From: Pseudomonas cyclaminis
GTDB taxonomy: Bacteria; Pseudomonadota; Gammaproteobacteria; Pseudomonadales; Pseudomonadaceae
Length of the DNA stretch: 64,000 bases
Direction: 5' to 3'
NCBI RefSeq assembly: GCF_015163715.1
Contig: NZ_JADDUM010000025.1
Span: 1 to 64,000, forward strand
The notes beneath the pieces are model-generated. The model saw only the letters and a program-made list of their open reading frames with translations. It searched no databases and was not told the DNA's origin. Shown piece after piece: positions 1 to 8,700 of this stretch. The translations under genes were made by a program, and so were the position numbers. The stretch's first letter is position 1; each line of letters opens with the position of its first letter.

Positions 1-118
1 CCCCTCCCACACTCAAACCGTGTGAAGCCGACTTATTGAGCCGCAGATTTCGTAGGTGCGCCCAGTTTGCTGCGCGACAGCGCTACGTCGAAGAGGTAGT
101 GGGGCCTCCCACATTTAG
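1..118. repeat. Left-edge intergenic DNA with REP-like remnants
   Basis: No gene is visible before the sdaC stop codon. The first bases (CCCTCCCACAC) match the outer arm of the REP hairpin found elsewhere in the window, and GCCTCCCACATTTA at about 105-118 is another truncated arm. The element at the left edge is cut by the window boundary. The downstream end of sdaC faces this region, but I could not identify a clear terminator. Confidence 0.4.
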
Positions 119-150
119 ATCTGTGCTGCCCTTGGAAGCTGTGTCAGGCC

Positions 151-1427
151 TCAAGCAATAAACGAATACACCAACGCTGTAATCGCCACCAGGCCAACCG
201 CCGTCACGAATACGTTGGACGCCTGCCCACGGTACTTGGCCATGGCCGGCACCTTGCGGATGGCGTACATCGGCATCAGGAACAGGATCGACGCAATGAT
301 CGGCCCGCCCAGGGTCTCGATCATGCCGAGGATGCTGGGGTTCAGCGTGGCAACGATCCAGCACACCACCAGCATGAAGGCGGCGGTCATGCGGTCCAGG
401 GTCTTCGGTGCAGGACGACGACCGCTCTTGAGCACCAAGCCCTTGAGGCCTTCACTGGCACCGATGTAGTGGCCCAGGAACGACTTGGCAATCGCCACGA
501 ACGCAATCAATGGCGCGGCAAACGCGATGGTCGGGTTGTTGAAGTGGTTGGCCAGGTACGACAGGATCGACAGGTTCTGTGCCTTCGCCTCAGCCAGTTG
601 CGCCGGCGACAGGGTCAGTACGCAGCTGAACACGAAGAACAGCACCATCACCACCATCAACAGGTGCGCGCGGGACAGGATCTGCGAGCTGCGCTCATCG
701 GCGTGGGCGCCGTACTGGCGTTTCTGGTCAACCGCGAAGGCCGAGATGATCGGCGAATGGTTGAACGAAAACACCATCACCGGAATCGCCAGCCACAGGG
801 TATTGAGCAACGCAGACGGTGCCGGGACCACACTGGCGGTGCTGAGGATGCCGCCGTTCCAATGCGGGACCAGATACACGGCGAGGAACAGCAGTGCGAC
901 GATAAACGGGTACACCATCAGGCTCATGGCCTTGACGATCACCTGTTCACCGCAACGCACCACGCCAGCAGGCCGAGAATCAGCACAAACGACAGGATCG
1001 CCCGTGGCGGCGGCAGGATGTGCAGTTGGTGCTCCATGAAACTGCTGACCGTGTTGGTCAACGCCACGCTGTAGATCAACAGGATCGGAAAGATGGCGAA
1101 GAAGTACAGCAAGGTGATCAGTGCACCCGCCTTGATACCGAAATGCTCTTCCACCACGTCAGTGATGTCCGAACCTTCACGGCCGGACAGTACGAAACGG
1201 GTCAGGCCACGGTGGGCAAAGAAGGTCATCGGGAACGCCAGCACCGCCAGGATCAACAGCGGCCAGAAGCCACCCAGGCCCGCGTTGATGGGCAAAAACA
1301 AGGTACCGGCGCCAATGGCCGTGCCGAACAGGCCGAGCATCCAGGTGGTGTCCTGGCGGCTCCAGCTTGTGAGGGTTGCAGGTGTCGTTGCATAGCGTTC
1401 GTCGACGCTATTGGCCTGATCATTCAT
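151..1427 (-). pseudogene. sdaC: Serine transporter SdaC, HAAAP family (one-base frameshift)
   Basis: This is a proton-coupled serine permease of the inner membrane (hydroxy and aromatic amino acid permease family). The N-terminal part has the family's [15 protein letters not shown] first helix and [14 protein letters not shown] loop. The C-terminal part has VFSFNHSPIISAF, SILSYLANHF and TLNPSILGMIETLGGPI, all close to E. coli SdaC as I remember it. The reading frame breaks near 960: the minus strand reads GCG TGG TGC GTT and runs to a stop, whereas one more G after TGG gives [16 protein letters not shown], the expected family sequence. Repaired length is 425 residues, normal for the family. 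I chose the ATG at 1427 because GGAG lies 10 bases upstream; the ATG at 1445 has no ribosome binding site. An indel error in the sequence is more likely than a true pseudogene. Confidence 0.85.
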
Positions 1428-1856
1428 CCGGTCGGATCTCCGCATTTACACGGCCGGGACGAGTCAGAAAAACCTGACAGGCAGCGCCCCGACCATAGAA
1501 GGGGCCGGATTGTCCGGGATTCTCGTGAATAAGCAAAGACTTAGCTGAGGAACGGTTGGCCGGTGCAGGCGCTCAAGGACGGCCACGGGCGAGGGTTTCG
1601 AAGGATGCACACACCGCAAGCAGCACTGACGCAACCGGAAATACCGCAGGCGCTAGATTGACTTCAGATATTAAGAGAACTTACCTACAGCAAAATCGGA
1701 CTCTAATGACTGGTCAACTAAAATTCCAAACACCGCACTAGCGCATTTGTTACATGACTCTACACAGCCATTGAGCCGCTGCCGAAACACCCACTAATAT
1801 CGGCGCTGTCACGACCGTAAAAACAATAACGCACTTATAACAACAGGAATCTGAAC
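1428..1856. other. Intergenic region between sdaC (-) and a secreted protein gene (+)
   Basis: About 430 bases with no convincing gene. A small open frame at 1556-1741 has no ribosome binding site and no family resemblance. The region must hold the divergent promoters. A dyad GTCAG-N6-CTGAC at 1463-1478 lies just upstream of sdaC and could be an operator. On the plus strand TTGACT (1658-1663) is followed 17 bases later by TTACCT, a weak promoter-like pair, and TATAAC near 1836 is an alternative -10 closer to the next gene. The right half is richer in A/T than the flanking genes. Confidence 0.35.
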
Positions 1857-2357
1857 ATGCGAAGATTTACCTTTGTACTTACCGGTCTATTACTTGCTGG
1901 CGTCATCAGCCCATCCAATAGTTACGCAGCATCCGCAGTGCCTGAGTCAGATATTCACGCATTCGCCTCTTCGCCCCAATGGTTGACCACCAAAGTCTAT
2001 ATCGAGGGAGCGCCGGACAAAGACGTCAAGGCCAGCTATCCCGGCGTGGTCGGCATCTCCATGTGGGACCCACAGCGCAATCGCTATGAATTCTTTTACA
2101 CCGATACGGGCCGGTCAAAATACGCCGACGGCGGCGGCGGGTATTTCATGGTCACCGGTGACAAGAAGACCCACATCCTGGTCCCTGACGTCGGGCCGAC
2201 CAAAACCATTGTCAGGCGCCTGGAGAAACTTGATAACAGTGAGTTCACCTACTCTCGCGAAGTGCCGCGTGACATGGTCGCCACAAACCCGCCTGTACGC
2301 ATCTACGTAGTACATGCCCCCTATAAAGGCCCGATAAAAACTGCCATGTCGAATTAA
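1857..2357 (+). CDS. Secreted protein, DUF4822-like
   Basis: A 166-residue protein with a clear signal peptide: MRRFTFVLTGLLLAGVISP followed by a likely cleavage after SYA-A near residue 25. The mature part is a compact domain with VVGISMWDPQRNRYEFFY, GGGGYFMVTGDKKTHILVPD and SREVPRDMVATNPPV. This resembles the DUF4822 domain as I remember it, but I cannot confirm it without a profile search. The role is unknown; it should be periplasmic or extracellular. The ATG follows AGGA at a good distance. The next gene starts 62 bases downstream and is also secreted, so the two may be co-transcribed and end at the terminator near 3034. Confidence 0.7.
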   Translation: MRRFTFVLTGLLLAGVISPSNSYAASAVPESDIHAFASSPQWLTTKVYIEGAPDKDVKASYPGVVGISMWDPQRNRYEFFYTDTGRSKYADGGGGYFMVTGDKKTHILVPDVGPTKTIVRRLEKLDNSEFTYSREVPRDMVATNPPVRIYVVHAPYKGPIKTAMSN

Positions 2358-2419
2358 TTAAACACTTATGTTTAATGATTAACCCCATGACATCCAATAA
2401 TTAGCAAGGTGCCAATAAA

Positions 2420-2863
2420 ATGAACAAACACACCGCCATCAAGTCTCTGCTGATCCCCGCACTGCTGGCTGCCAGCCTGTTACCGGGCTTAGCGACTGCA
2501 CAGGCAGCCGCAGTGCCTGCTGCCAAAGTCGGCGCCGCCACGCCCGACAACGCTGTCATGTTGACGGTCTTTCTGAAACACGACCAATCACGCCCCTTGG
2601 GCGAACTGAAAGAACAACTGGCCAAGCAGGGTTTTCACAAAGTATTCCCGCCTGCCGGGGTGGAGGTCGTCAGTTGGAACATCACCATGGGCATCGGGCA
2701 GGTCGTCGTGCTGCGCCTACCGGCTTCACGCCTGGCAGAAGTTAACCTTGCCATCGAAAACACCGCGTGGGGCGCCTACTCCACGGAGTTCTTTCCAACC
2801 TACGATTTCATGCCTATCGCACAGGCTGCACAAAACCAGGCACGACAACCTTCCCAGCAGTGA
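2420..2863 (+). CDS. Small secreted protein of unknown function
   Basis: A 147-residue protein with a typical Sec signal peptide (MNKHTAIKSLLIPALLAASL, cleavage probably after TAQA near residue 29). The mature part has no motif I recognise. It contains VMLTVFLKHDQSRPLGELKEQL, KVFPPAGVEVVSWNITMGIGQVVVLRLP and an Asn/Gln-rich tail, and looks like a single small alpha/beta domain with a ferredoxin-like feel. There are no conserved cysteines. AAGG lies upstream of the ATG. It follows the DUF4822-like gene on the same strand and precedes a strong terminator, so the two probably form one secreted-protein unit. I cannot assign a function. Confidence 0.65.
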   Translation: MNKHTAIKSLLIPALLAASLLPGLATAQAAAVPAAKVGAATPDNAVMLTVFLKHDQSRPLGELKEQLAKQGFHKVFPPAGVEVVSWNITMGIGQVVVLRLPASRLAEVNLAIENTAWGAYSTEFFPTYDFMPIAQAAQNQARQPSQQ

Positions 2864-3033
2864 CTTCCTGACGGCGGGGCGATCAGCCGCTGATTGACAG
2901 CGACTCACCGGCCCCAGCATGATCAGCCCATGAACCGTATTCAGTTGAACCTCACCAGCACCAGCACGACCGCTTCCGGCGGGTCGTGCGGTGGCTGTGG
3001 GGGCTTAAGCTAAACCTCACAGATTCACCCAAG

Positions 3034-3062
3034 GCCCCGCCAGCAATGGACGGGGCTTTTTT
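3034..3062 (+). terminator. Rho-independent terminator
   Basis: GGCCCCGCC (3033-3041), loop AGCAAT and GGACGGGGC (3048-3056) form a GC-rich stem followed directly by six T residues (3057-3062). It lies about 170 bases after the secreted 147-residue protein gene and just before the isochorismatase-like gene, so it ends the upstream pair. Confidence 0.85.
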
Positions 3063-3098
3063 ATTGCTCCGCCACCTGGCATCACAAGGAGCAACACT

Positions 3099-3626
3099 AT
3101 GGCTGACGCCCTGCTGATCATCGATATGCAAAACGGCTTATACGATGGCCCGGAAAAACCCTTCGAACGCGAACGCGTGCTGGCTACCATCAACGCGTTG
3201 ATCCAGCGCGCCCGCAGCGCCTGCGCTCCGATCTTCGTTGCCTGTCACACCGGCCCCGCCGGGTCGCCTATCGAGGCGGGCAGCCCGTTGTGGCAGCTGT
3301 GGCACGAACTCGACATCGACAAAGCCCACGACCACCTGTTCAACAAAACCCGTCCCAGTTGCTTCCTAGGCACCGACCTGGCGCAGCAACTCAACGCGGC
3401 CAACGTGCGCGAACTGGTCATCACCGGCATGAAAACCCAGTTCTGCGTCGACACGACCTGCCGCGTCGCGGCGGAACTGGGGTTTTCGGTGGTGCTGCCC
3501 GAGGACGCCCATACCTGCATGGACACCCCGGCACTCAAGGCCGAAGCGATTATCGAGCATCACAATGCCACGCTGGCAGGTGCGTTCGTGAAGCGCCTGC
3601 GCGCAGCACATGTGGTCTTTCAGTGA
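3099..3626 (+). CDS. Isochorismatase-family cysteine hydrolase
   Basis: A 175-residue cytoplasmic hydrolase of the isochorismatase-like superfamily, which includes nicotinamidases and other amidohydrolases. The three catalytic positions are visible: Asp9 in LLIIDMQNG, Lys83 in FNKTRPSCF and Cys116 in MKTQFCVDTTCR. The length is typical. The Q-F-C-V-D-T-T-C-R block is that of the small YcaC/PncA-related hydrolases, not true isochorismatases such as EntB, so the substrate cannot be named. The ATG follows AAGGAG-like sequence (AAGGAGCAACACT). It is followed 93 bases later by a 2-hydroxyacid dehydrogenase gene on the same strand. Confidence 0.85.
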   Translation: MADALLIIDMQNGLYDGPEKPFERERVLATINALIQRARSACAPIFVACHTGPAGSPIEAGSPLWQLWHELDIDKAHDHLFNKTRPSCFLGTDLAQQLNAANVRELVITGMKTQFCVDTTCRVAAELGFSVVLPEDAHTCMDTPALKAEAIIEHHNATLAGAFVKRLRAAHVVFQ

Positions 3627-3719
3627 ACAACGGGTGGAAATTTTTCCACCCCGACAAACCGATCCAGCTTGCAAATCCCGCATACTCATCCCCTCTAACC
3701 CCCAAGGAAGAGCCGTCCG

Positions 3720-4673
3720 ATGACCACCACTGTCCTGGTCCTGGTTGAAACCATCAACGACTACCTGCCCATCATCGAGAGCAATGACTTTCATGTGATC
3801 CTGGCGCCGACACCCGCCGAACGTGCCCAGGCCATCAAGGTTCACGGCGGCCAGATCCAGGCCGTGCTGACCCGTGGCCCGCTGGGTTTGTATGCCGAGG
3901 AGATCGCTGCCCTGCCGTTGCTGGAAATTATCTGCGTGATCGGCGCCGGCTATGAACATGTGGACCTGCAGGCGGCCAGCAACCGCGGGATCGTGGTCAC
4001 CAACGGCGCCGGGGTGAACGCCCCGTCGGTGGCGGACCACGCCATGGCGCTGCTGCTCTCCCTGGTGCGCGGTATCCCGCAGACCGACGCCGCCGTGCGG
4101 CGCGGCGAGTGGCCCAAGGTCATGCGCCCGTCCCTGGGTGGCAAGCAGTTGGGCATTCTGGGGTTAGGCGCCGTAGGCCTGGAAATCGCCAAGCGCGCCT
4201 CCCTCGGATTCGGCATGGAAGTGAGCTATCACAACCGCCAGCCCCGTGATGATGTGGACTACACCTACTGCGCCACCGCCGTGGAGCTGGCGCGCTCGTC
4301 AGACTTCCTGATCCTGGCCACACCCGGCGGCCCGAGCACCCGCCACCTGATTGATCGTCTTGCCCTTGATGCCCTGGGCCCCAATGGCTATCTGGTCAAT
4401 ATCGGCCGTGGCAGCGTGGTGGTCACCGCCGACCTGATCACCGCCCTTGAGCAGCGCCGTATCGGCGGCGCGGCGCTGGATGTATTCGACGACGAACCCA
4501 AGGTGCCCGACGCCCTCAAGCACCTGAACAATACCGTGCTCACCTCCCATGTGGCGGGCCTGTCGCCGGAAGCCGCCCATGACACCGTGCAGCGGGTGGC
4601 CGACAATCTGGTGGAGTACTTCGCCGGCCGACCGGTGCTCACCCCGGTGGTCTTGCCGGCGCCCGCAAAATGA
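3720..4673 (+). CDS. D-2-hydroxyacid dehydrogenase (glyoxylate/hydroxypyruvate reductase type)
   Basis: A 317-residue NAD(P)-dependent oxidoreductase that interconverts 2-keto and D-2-hydroxy acids. Residues 148-153 (GLGAVG) are the nucleotide-binding turn. The catalytic triad of the family is present: Arg230 in VNIGRGSVV, Glu259 in FDDEP and His277 in LTSHVAG. The sequence TNGAGVNAPSVADHAMALLLSLVR is typical of the glyoxylate/hydroxypyruvate reductase and 2-ketogluconate reductase branch. AAGGAAGAG precedes the ATG. The substrate is not determined by context, as the neighbours (an amidohydrolase-like protein and an APH-like kinase) do not form a known pathway with it. Confidence 0.88.
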   Translation: MTTTVLVLVETINDYLPIIESNDFHVILAPTPAERAQAIKVHGGQIQAVLTRGPLGLYAEEIAALPLLEIICVIGAGYEHVDLQAASNRGIVVTNGAGVNAPSVADHAMALLLSLVRGIPQTDAAVRRGEWPKVMRPSLGGKQLGILGLGAVGLEIAKRASLGFGMEVSYHNRQPRDDVDYTYCATAVELARSSDFLILATPGGPSTRHLIDRLALDALGPNGYLVNIGRGSVVVTADLITALEQRRIGGAALDVFDDEPKVPDALKHLNNTVLTSHVAGLSPEAAHDTVQRVADNLVEYFAGRPVLTPVVLPAPAK

Positions 4674-4802
4674 CCGATCAGGCACGCTGATCGCCCGCCA
4701 ACACGCTAACCTATTAAGCCGCCCCGACCTTGTCGCTGGGCGGTTGTGCGCATTAGATTAGGAAATAGTCCAAGGCCTTTAGAATAAGCAGAAGGGATAA
4801 GC

Positions 4803-5870
4803 ATGGCGCTGAATGACCAATCGACCCAGATTCGCCCAGGCGAAGAACTTGATGCCAGCCTGATCGATCCCTACCTCAAGGCCCATATCCCTGGCCTGAG
4901 CGGCACGCCCACGATCAGCCAGTTCCCCGGCGGCGCGTCCAACCTGACTTACCTGCTGGAATACCCCGACCAGGAATTCGTCCTGCGCCGTCCGCCTTTT
5001 GGCCACAAGGCCAAGTCCGCCCATGACATGGGCCGCGAATACCGCATTCTCAACCAGCTTAAAGATGGCTTCCCCTATTGCCCCAAAGCCTACGTACATT
5101 GCACCGATGAGTCAGTGATCGGCGCCGAGTTCTACGTGATGGAACGCGTCAACGGCATCATCCTGCGCTCCGACCTGCCACCTGAATTGGGCCTGGACGC
5201 GACCAGGACCGAAGCGCTGTGCAAAAGCTTCATCGACAAGTTCGTCGAACTGCACCAGGTCGACTACACCGCCTGTGGCCTGGCCGACCTGGGCAAGCCC
5301 GAAGGCTATGTGCAACGCCAGATCCGTGGCTGGAGCGACCGCTACGAAAAAGCCCTGACCCCCGACGCGCCAAAATGGGAGGCGGTACGCGCCTGGCTCA
5401 ATGACAAGATGCCAGCCGACCACGCCACATCCAGCATCGTGCACAACGACTACCGCTTCGATAATGTGATCCTCGACCCGCACAACCCGATGCAGATCAT
5501 CGGCGTGCTGGACTGGGAGCTGACCACCCTCGGCGACCCGCTGATGGACCTGGGCAACACCCTCGCCTATTGGATCGAAGCGGCGGACCCGGCCCCGGTG
5601 CAACTGATGCGCCGCCAGCCGAGCAATGCGCCCGGCATGCTGACCCGCCGCGCGTTCGTGGATTACTACGCCGAACGCTCAGGCATCCAGATCGACAACT
5701 TCGACTTCTACTACACCTACGGCCTGTTCCGCCTGGCCGGCATCGTGCAGCAGATCTACTACCGCTTCTTCCACGGCCAGACCCAGGACAAACGCTTTGC
5801 GCAGTTCATTCACATGAACAAGCTGCTGGAGCAGATGAGCCTGAACGTCATCGCTAAATCAGCCCTCTGA
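4803..5870 (+). CDS. APH-family phosphotransferase (ACAD10/LvaA-like acyl-CoA kinase type)
   Basis: A 355-residue protein with the aminoglycoside-phosphotransferase kinase fold. FPGGASNLTYLLEY (residues 41-54) is the nucleotide-binding loop, HNDYRFDN (214-221) is the catalytic loop with Asp216, and LDWE (236-239) carries the metal-binding Asp237. GDPLMDLG follows, as in this branch. The closest well-described relatives are not antibiotic kinases but the kinase domains of ACAD10 and LvaA, which phosphorylate 4-hydroxyacyl-CoA; that relation is from memory and the substrate here is inferred. It is followed 23 bases later by an SDR gene, a pairing often seen for this family. The ATG follows AGAAGGGATAAGC. 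Confidence 0.8.
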   Translation: MALNDQSTQIRPGEELDASLIDPYLKAHIPGLSGTPTISQFPGGASNLTYLLEYPDQEFVLRRPPFGHKAKSAHDMGREYRILNQLKDGFPYCPKAYVHCTDESVIGAEFYVMERVNGIILRSDLPPELGLDATRTEALCKSFIDKFVELHQVDYTACGLADLGKPEGYVQRQIRGWSDRYEKALTPDAPKWEAVRAWLNDKMPADHATSSIVHNDYRFDNVILDPHNPMQIIGVLDWELTTLGDPLMDLGNTLAYWIEAADPAPVQLMRRQPSNAPGMLTRRAFVDYYAERSGIQIDNFDFYYTYGLFRLAGIVQQIYYRFFHGQTQDKRFAQFIHMNKLLEQMSLNVIAKSAL

Positions 5871-5893
5871 TCGCACAAAAACAAGGAACCCCC

Positions 5894-6661
5894 ATGTCCA
5901 AGACTCATCTGTTCGACCTCGACGGCAAGATCGCGTTTGTCTCCGGCGCCAGCCGTGGCATCGGTGAGGCCATCGCCAAGTTGCTGGCCCAGCAAGGCGC
6001 CCATGTGATCGTCTCCAGCCGCAAGCTTGAAGGCTGCCAGCACGTGGCCGACGCGATCATTGCCGACGGCGGCAAGGCCACGGCGGTTGCCTGCCACATC
6101 GGTGAAATGGAGCAGATCACCCAAGTGTTCGCCGGCATTCGCGAGCAGTTCGGCCGCCTGGATATCCTGGTCAACAACGCCGCCACCAACCCGCAGTTCT
6201 GCAACGTGCTGGACACTGACCTCGGCGCATTCCAGAAGACCGTCGACGTGAACATTCGCGGCTACTTCTTCATGTCGGTGGAAGCCGGCAAGCTGATGCG
6301 CGAAAACGGCGGCGGCAGCATCATCAACGTGGCTTCGATCAACGGCATCTCGCCGGGTGTATTCCAGGGCATCTACTCGGTGACCAAGGCCGCCGTGATC
6401 AACATGACCAAGGTCTTCGCCAAGGAATGCGCCGAGTTCGGCATCCGCTGCAATGCCCTGCTGCCCGGCCTGACCGACACCAAGTTCGCCTCGGCACTGG
6501 TGAAGAACGACGCAATCCTGAAAATGGCCCTGGCGCAGATCCCCCTCAAGCGCGTGGCCGACCCAAGCGAGATGGCCGGTGCGGTGCTGTTCCTGGCCAG
6601 TGATGCATCCAGCTACACCACCGGCGTATCGCTGAATGTGGACGGTGGTTTCCTGTCCTGA
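5894..6661 (+). CDS. SDR-family oxidoreductase
   Basis: A 255-residue classical short-chain dehydrogenase. GASRGIG (18-24) is the cofactor loop, NNAA lies at 94-97, and the catalytic residues are Ser148, Tyr161 and Lys165 (YSVTK). The end DVDGGFLS-like sequence (NVDGGFLS) is typical of FabG-type reductases acting on beta-hydroxy/keto acyl or related substrates. It lies 23 bases after the APH-like kinase gene, with AAGGAA before the ATG, so the two are almost certainly one operon. A role in oxidising or reducing an acyl-CoA or hydroxy acid handled by the kinase is plausible but not shown by sequence. Confidence 0.85.
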   Translation: MSKTHLFDLDGKIAFVSGASRGIGEAIAKLLAQQGAHVIVSSRKLEGCQHVADAIIADGGKATAVACHIGEMEQITQVFAGIREQFGRLDILVNNAATNPQFCNVLDTDLGAFQKTVDVNIRGYFFMSVEAGKLMRENGGGSIINVASINGISPGVFQGIYSVTKAAVINMTKVFAKECAEFGIRCNALLPGLTDTKFASALVKNDAILKMALAQIPLKRVADPSEMAGAVLFLASDASSYTTGVSLNVDGGFLS

Positions 6662-6680
6662 ATTCGCCTGGGTTCCTACA

Positions 6681-6716
6681 GATCGATTTACGCGTAACCT
6701 TGGCGTGGATCGATTT
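6681..6716 (+). promoter_or_regulatory. Direct repeat GATCGATTT x2 upstream of the MocR-type regulator
   Basis: GATCGATTT occurs at 6681-6689 and again at 6708-6716, 27 bases apart, ending 15 bases before the regulator's ATG. MocR-type regulators (PdxR, GabR) are known to bind spaced direct repeats, so this is a good candidate autoregulatory site. The site is inferred from position and repeat structure only. Confidence 0.5.
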
Positions 6717-6731
6717 GTCTCAGGGTGAAAC

Positions 6732-8165
6732 ATGGAACTGCACATCGTCATCAAGGGCCGCAAGGACTTGGCGGCACAGCTGTATCAGCAACTGCGCGAA
6801 GCCATTGCGGCCGGGCGTCTCGCGGCAGGCGCGCAACTGCCCCCCAGCCGCCTGCTGGCCGAGCAGTTGGGCGTCTCGCGCAAGACCGTGTCCGACACCT
6901 ACGCGACGCTGACCTACGAAGGTCTGCTGGTGGGCAAGATCGGCCGAGGCACCTTCGTCAATGCCTGGGCGCCACCGGCGGATCGCCTGCAAACCGCCAC
7001 CGACCTGGCCTGCGCCGCCAACCTGGCGAAATGGCAAGCGCTGCCCTCGCCCATGCGCCACCCCACCCGCGACAACACCCTGCGCTACGAATTTCTAGGC
7101 GGCGCCACCAGCCGCAACCAATTCCCCCAGGATGAATGGCGACGCTGCACCCAGGACGCCCTGCGCCGTATCGCGCAGAACAGCGGCTTCTACAGCCAGC
7201 CCGAAGGCCTGCCCGCGCTGCGCAGTGCGATTGCCGGGCATATCGCGTTTTCCCGGGGCGTCAAATGCCGCGACGATGACATTGTCGTCACCAACGGCGC
7301 GCAACAGGCGCTGGACCTTCTCGCCCGCGTGATCCTGGAGCCGGGCAGCATCGTCGCCATGGAAGATCCCGGTTACAGCCCCGCACGCCAGTTGTTCCAG
7401 GCGATGGGCGCCAGCGTCGCCAGTGTGCCGGTGGATGACCAAGGCATTCAGGTGGATCAAATCCCCGATGGCACACGGCTGATCTACGTCACGCCCTCCC
7501 ACCAGTTCCCCCTGGGCATGCCCATGAGCCTGCCCCGTCGGGAAGCCCTCTTGACCCGCGCCTTCGCGCTGGGCGCAATCATCATCGAAGACGACTACGA
7601 CAGCGAGTTCCGCTACGAAGGCCGCCCTACCGACTCCCTGCAAAGCATGGACACCCGTGGCGTGGTCACGTACGTCGGCACCTTCTCCAAAACCCTGCTG
7701 CCCGAGCTGCGCCTGGGGTATCTGGTGTTGCCGCCGGCGATTTACGGCGCGGTAGTCAAGGCCAAGCAATTGACCGACCAGCACAGCTCCACATTGCCGC
7801 AGTGGGCGCTGGCCAAGTTCATCAGCGAGGGCTATTTGCTCAAGCATATCCGCCGCTGCCACACCGTGTACGCCGGGCGCCGCGAGCGCATCCTGCAACG
7901 CCTGGCCGGGGACTTGTCGCCGTGGTTCGAAGCCGTGCCCACCGTGGCGGGGTTTCATATGGCGGCGCTGTGCAAGGTGCCGGTGAATATCGCATTGCTG
8001 ATGACCTTGGCGCGTCAGGTCGACGTGGGTTTGTATCCGTTGGACGTGTTCTTTCACGACGCGCCGGTACGCCCCGGGTTGATTATTGGATTCGGCGCCA
8101 TCGAAACCCTGGACATCGACCCGGCACTGGACAAGGTGCGCGACATTCTCCGGCAGATTGGCTAG
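6732..8165 (+). CDS. MocR-type regulator (GntR DNA-binding domain fused to aminotransferase-like domain)
   Basis: A 477-residue transcription factor. Residues 12-77 are a GntR winged helix (LYQQLREAIAAGRL, LPPSRLLAEQLGVSRKTV, GRGTFV). The rest is a fold-type I aminotransferase-like domain that binds PLP and an effector: VTNGAQQALDL (187-197), EDDYDSEFRYEG (286-297) and the PLP lysine Lys320 in GTFSKTLLPELRLGY. Family members such as PdxR, GabR and TauR respond to PLP and amino compounds; the effector here is unknown. The gene follows the kinase-SDR pair by 70 bases on the same strand with its own likely operator. It lies alone before a cupin gene, so its targets may be upstream, downstream or itself. 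Confidence 0.87.
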   Translation: MELHIVIKGRKDLAAQLYQQLREAIAAGRLAAGAQLPPSRLLAEQLGVSRKTVSDTYATLTYEGLLVGKIGRGTFVNAWAPPADRLQTATDLACAANLAKWQALPSPMRHPTRDNTLRYEFLGGATSRNQFPQDEWRRCTQDALRRIAQNSGFYSQPEGLPALRSAIAGHIAFSRGVKCRDDDIVVTNGAQQALDLLARVILEPGSIVAMEDPGYSPARQLFQAMGASVASVPVDDQGIQVDQIPDGTRLIYVTPSHQFPLGMPMSLPRREALLTRAFALGAIIIEDDYDSEFRYEGRPTDSLQSMDTRGVVTYVGTFSKTLLPELRLGYLVLPPAIYGAVVKAKQLTDQHSSTLPQWALAKFISEGYLLKHIRRCHTVYAGRRERILQRLAGDLSPWFEAVPTVAGFHMAALCKVPVNIALLMTLARQVDVGLYPLDVFFHDAPVRPGLIIGFGAIETLDIDPALDKVRDILRQIG

Positions 8166-8249
8166 GGGGTTTTCCGGTGCATTGGTCATTGGTCGGCAAA
8201 GCGCTGCGGCGTACGGTGGACAGGTCTCGAATCACTCGGAAACCTCATC

Positions 8250-8663
8250 ATGAAACGTCTGCTCGCCACTACCCTGATGTTCACCTCTCTCAGCGTCCTG
8301 GCCCACGAACCGGTGTACAACCAGGAATCGATCAAGGTGCTGCAAGAGCACGCCCTGACCAACGTGCCCGGCAAGAAAACCCTCATGCTCACCGTGGACT
8401 ACGCCCCCGGCCAGGCCACCGTGCCCCATAGCCACACCGGTACGGCGGTGGCCTATGTGCTGGAAGGCGCGATTACATCGCGGGTGAATGATGAGAAGGC
8501 GAAAACCTACAAGGCGGGCGAGTCATTCTACGAACCGGCCGGCTCGCGGCATTTTGAATCGAGCAACGCCAGCCAGACCCAGCCCGCCAAGTTGCTGGTG
8601 GTGATGGTGCTGGATGACAACGCAGAGGTACTGACCCCCCTGCCCAACCTACCTGGTGACTGA
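8250..8663 (+). CDS. Secreted cupin-domain protein
   Basis: A 137-residue protein with a signal peptide (MKRLLATTLMFTSLSVLAHE, cleavage after residue 18 or 19). The rest is one cupin barrel: PHSHTGTAVAYVLEGAI has the first motif with two metal-type histidines, and YEPAGSRHFESSN has the second motif with the third histidine. A periplasmic metal-bound cupin is therefore likely; no catalytic role can be assigned. CGGAAA precedes the ATG. It follows the MocR-type regulator by 85 bases on the same strand and is followed by a REP hairpin. Confidence 0.75.
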   Translation: MKRLLATTLMFTSLSVLAHEPVYNQESIKVLQEHALTNVPGKKTLMLTVDYAPGQATVPHSHTGTAVAYVLEGAITSRVNDEKAKTYKAGESFYEPAGSRHFESSNASQTQPAKLLVVMVLDDNAEVLTPLPNLPGD

Positions 8664-8666
8664 CAC

Positions 8667-8700
8667 TCCGCTATCGGGGGCAAGCCCCCTCCCACATTTA
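8667..8700. repeat. REP-type palindromic repeat
   Basis: CGCTATCGGGGGCAAGCC followed by CCCTCCCACATTTA. The hairpin arms GGGGGC/GCCCCC and the outer CCCTCCCACA arm are the same as in the other copies in this window. It lies between two convergent genes (cupin and tag). Confidence 0.8.

Noticed and set aside
1556..1741. A 61-codon frame between sdaC and the DUF4822-like gene
   Set aside because: No RBS, no hydrophobic or conserved pattern, and it lies in a region better explained as promoter DNA.
4803..5870. Antibiotic-resistance aminoglycoside kinase
   Set aside because: It has the kinase fold, but the GASNLTYLL loop and SDR partner point to the ACAD10/LvaA metabolic branch.
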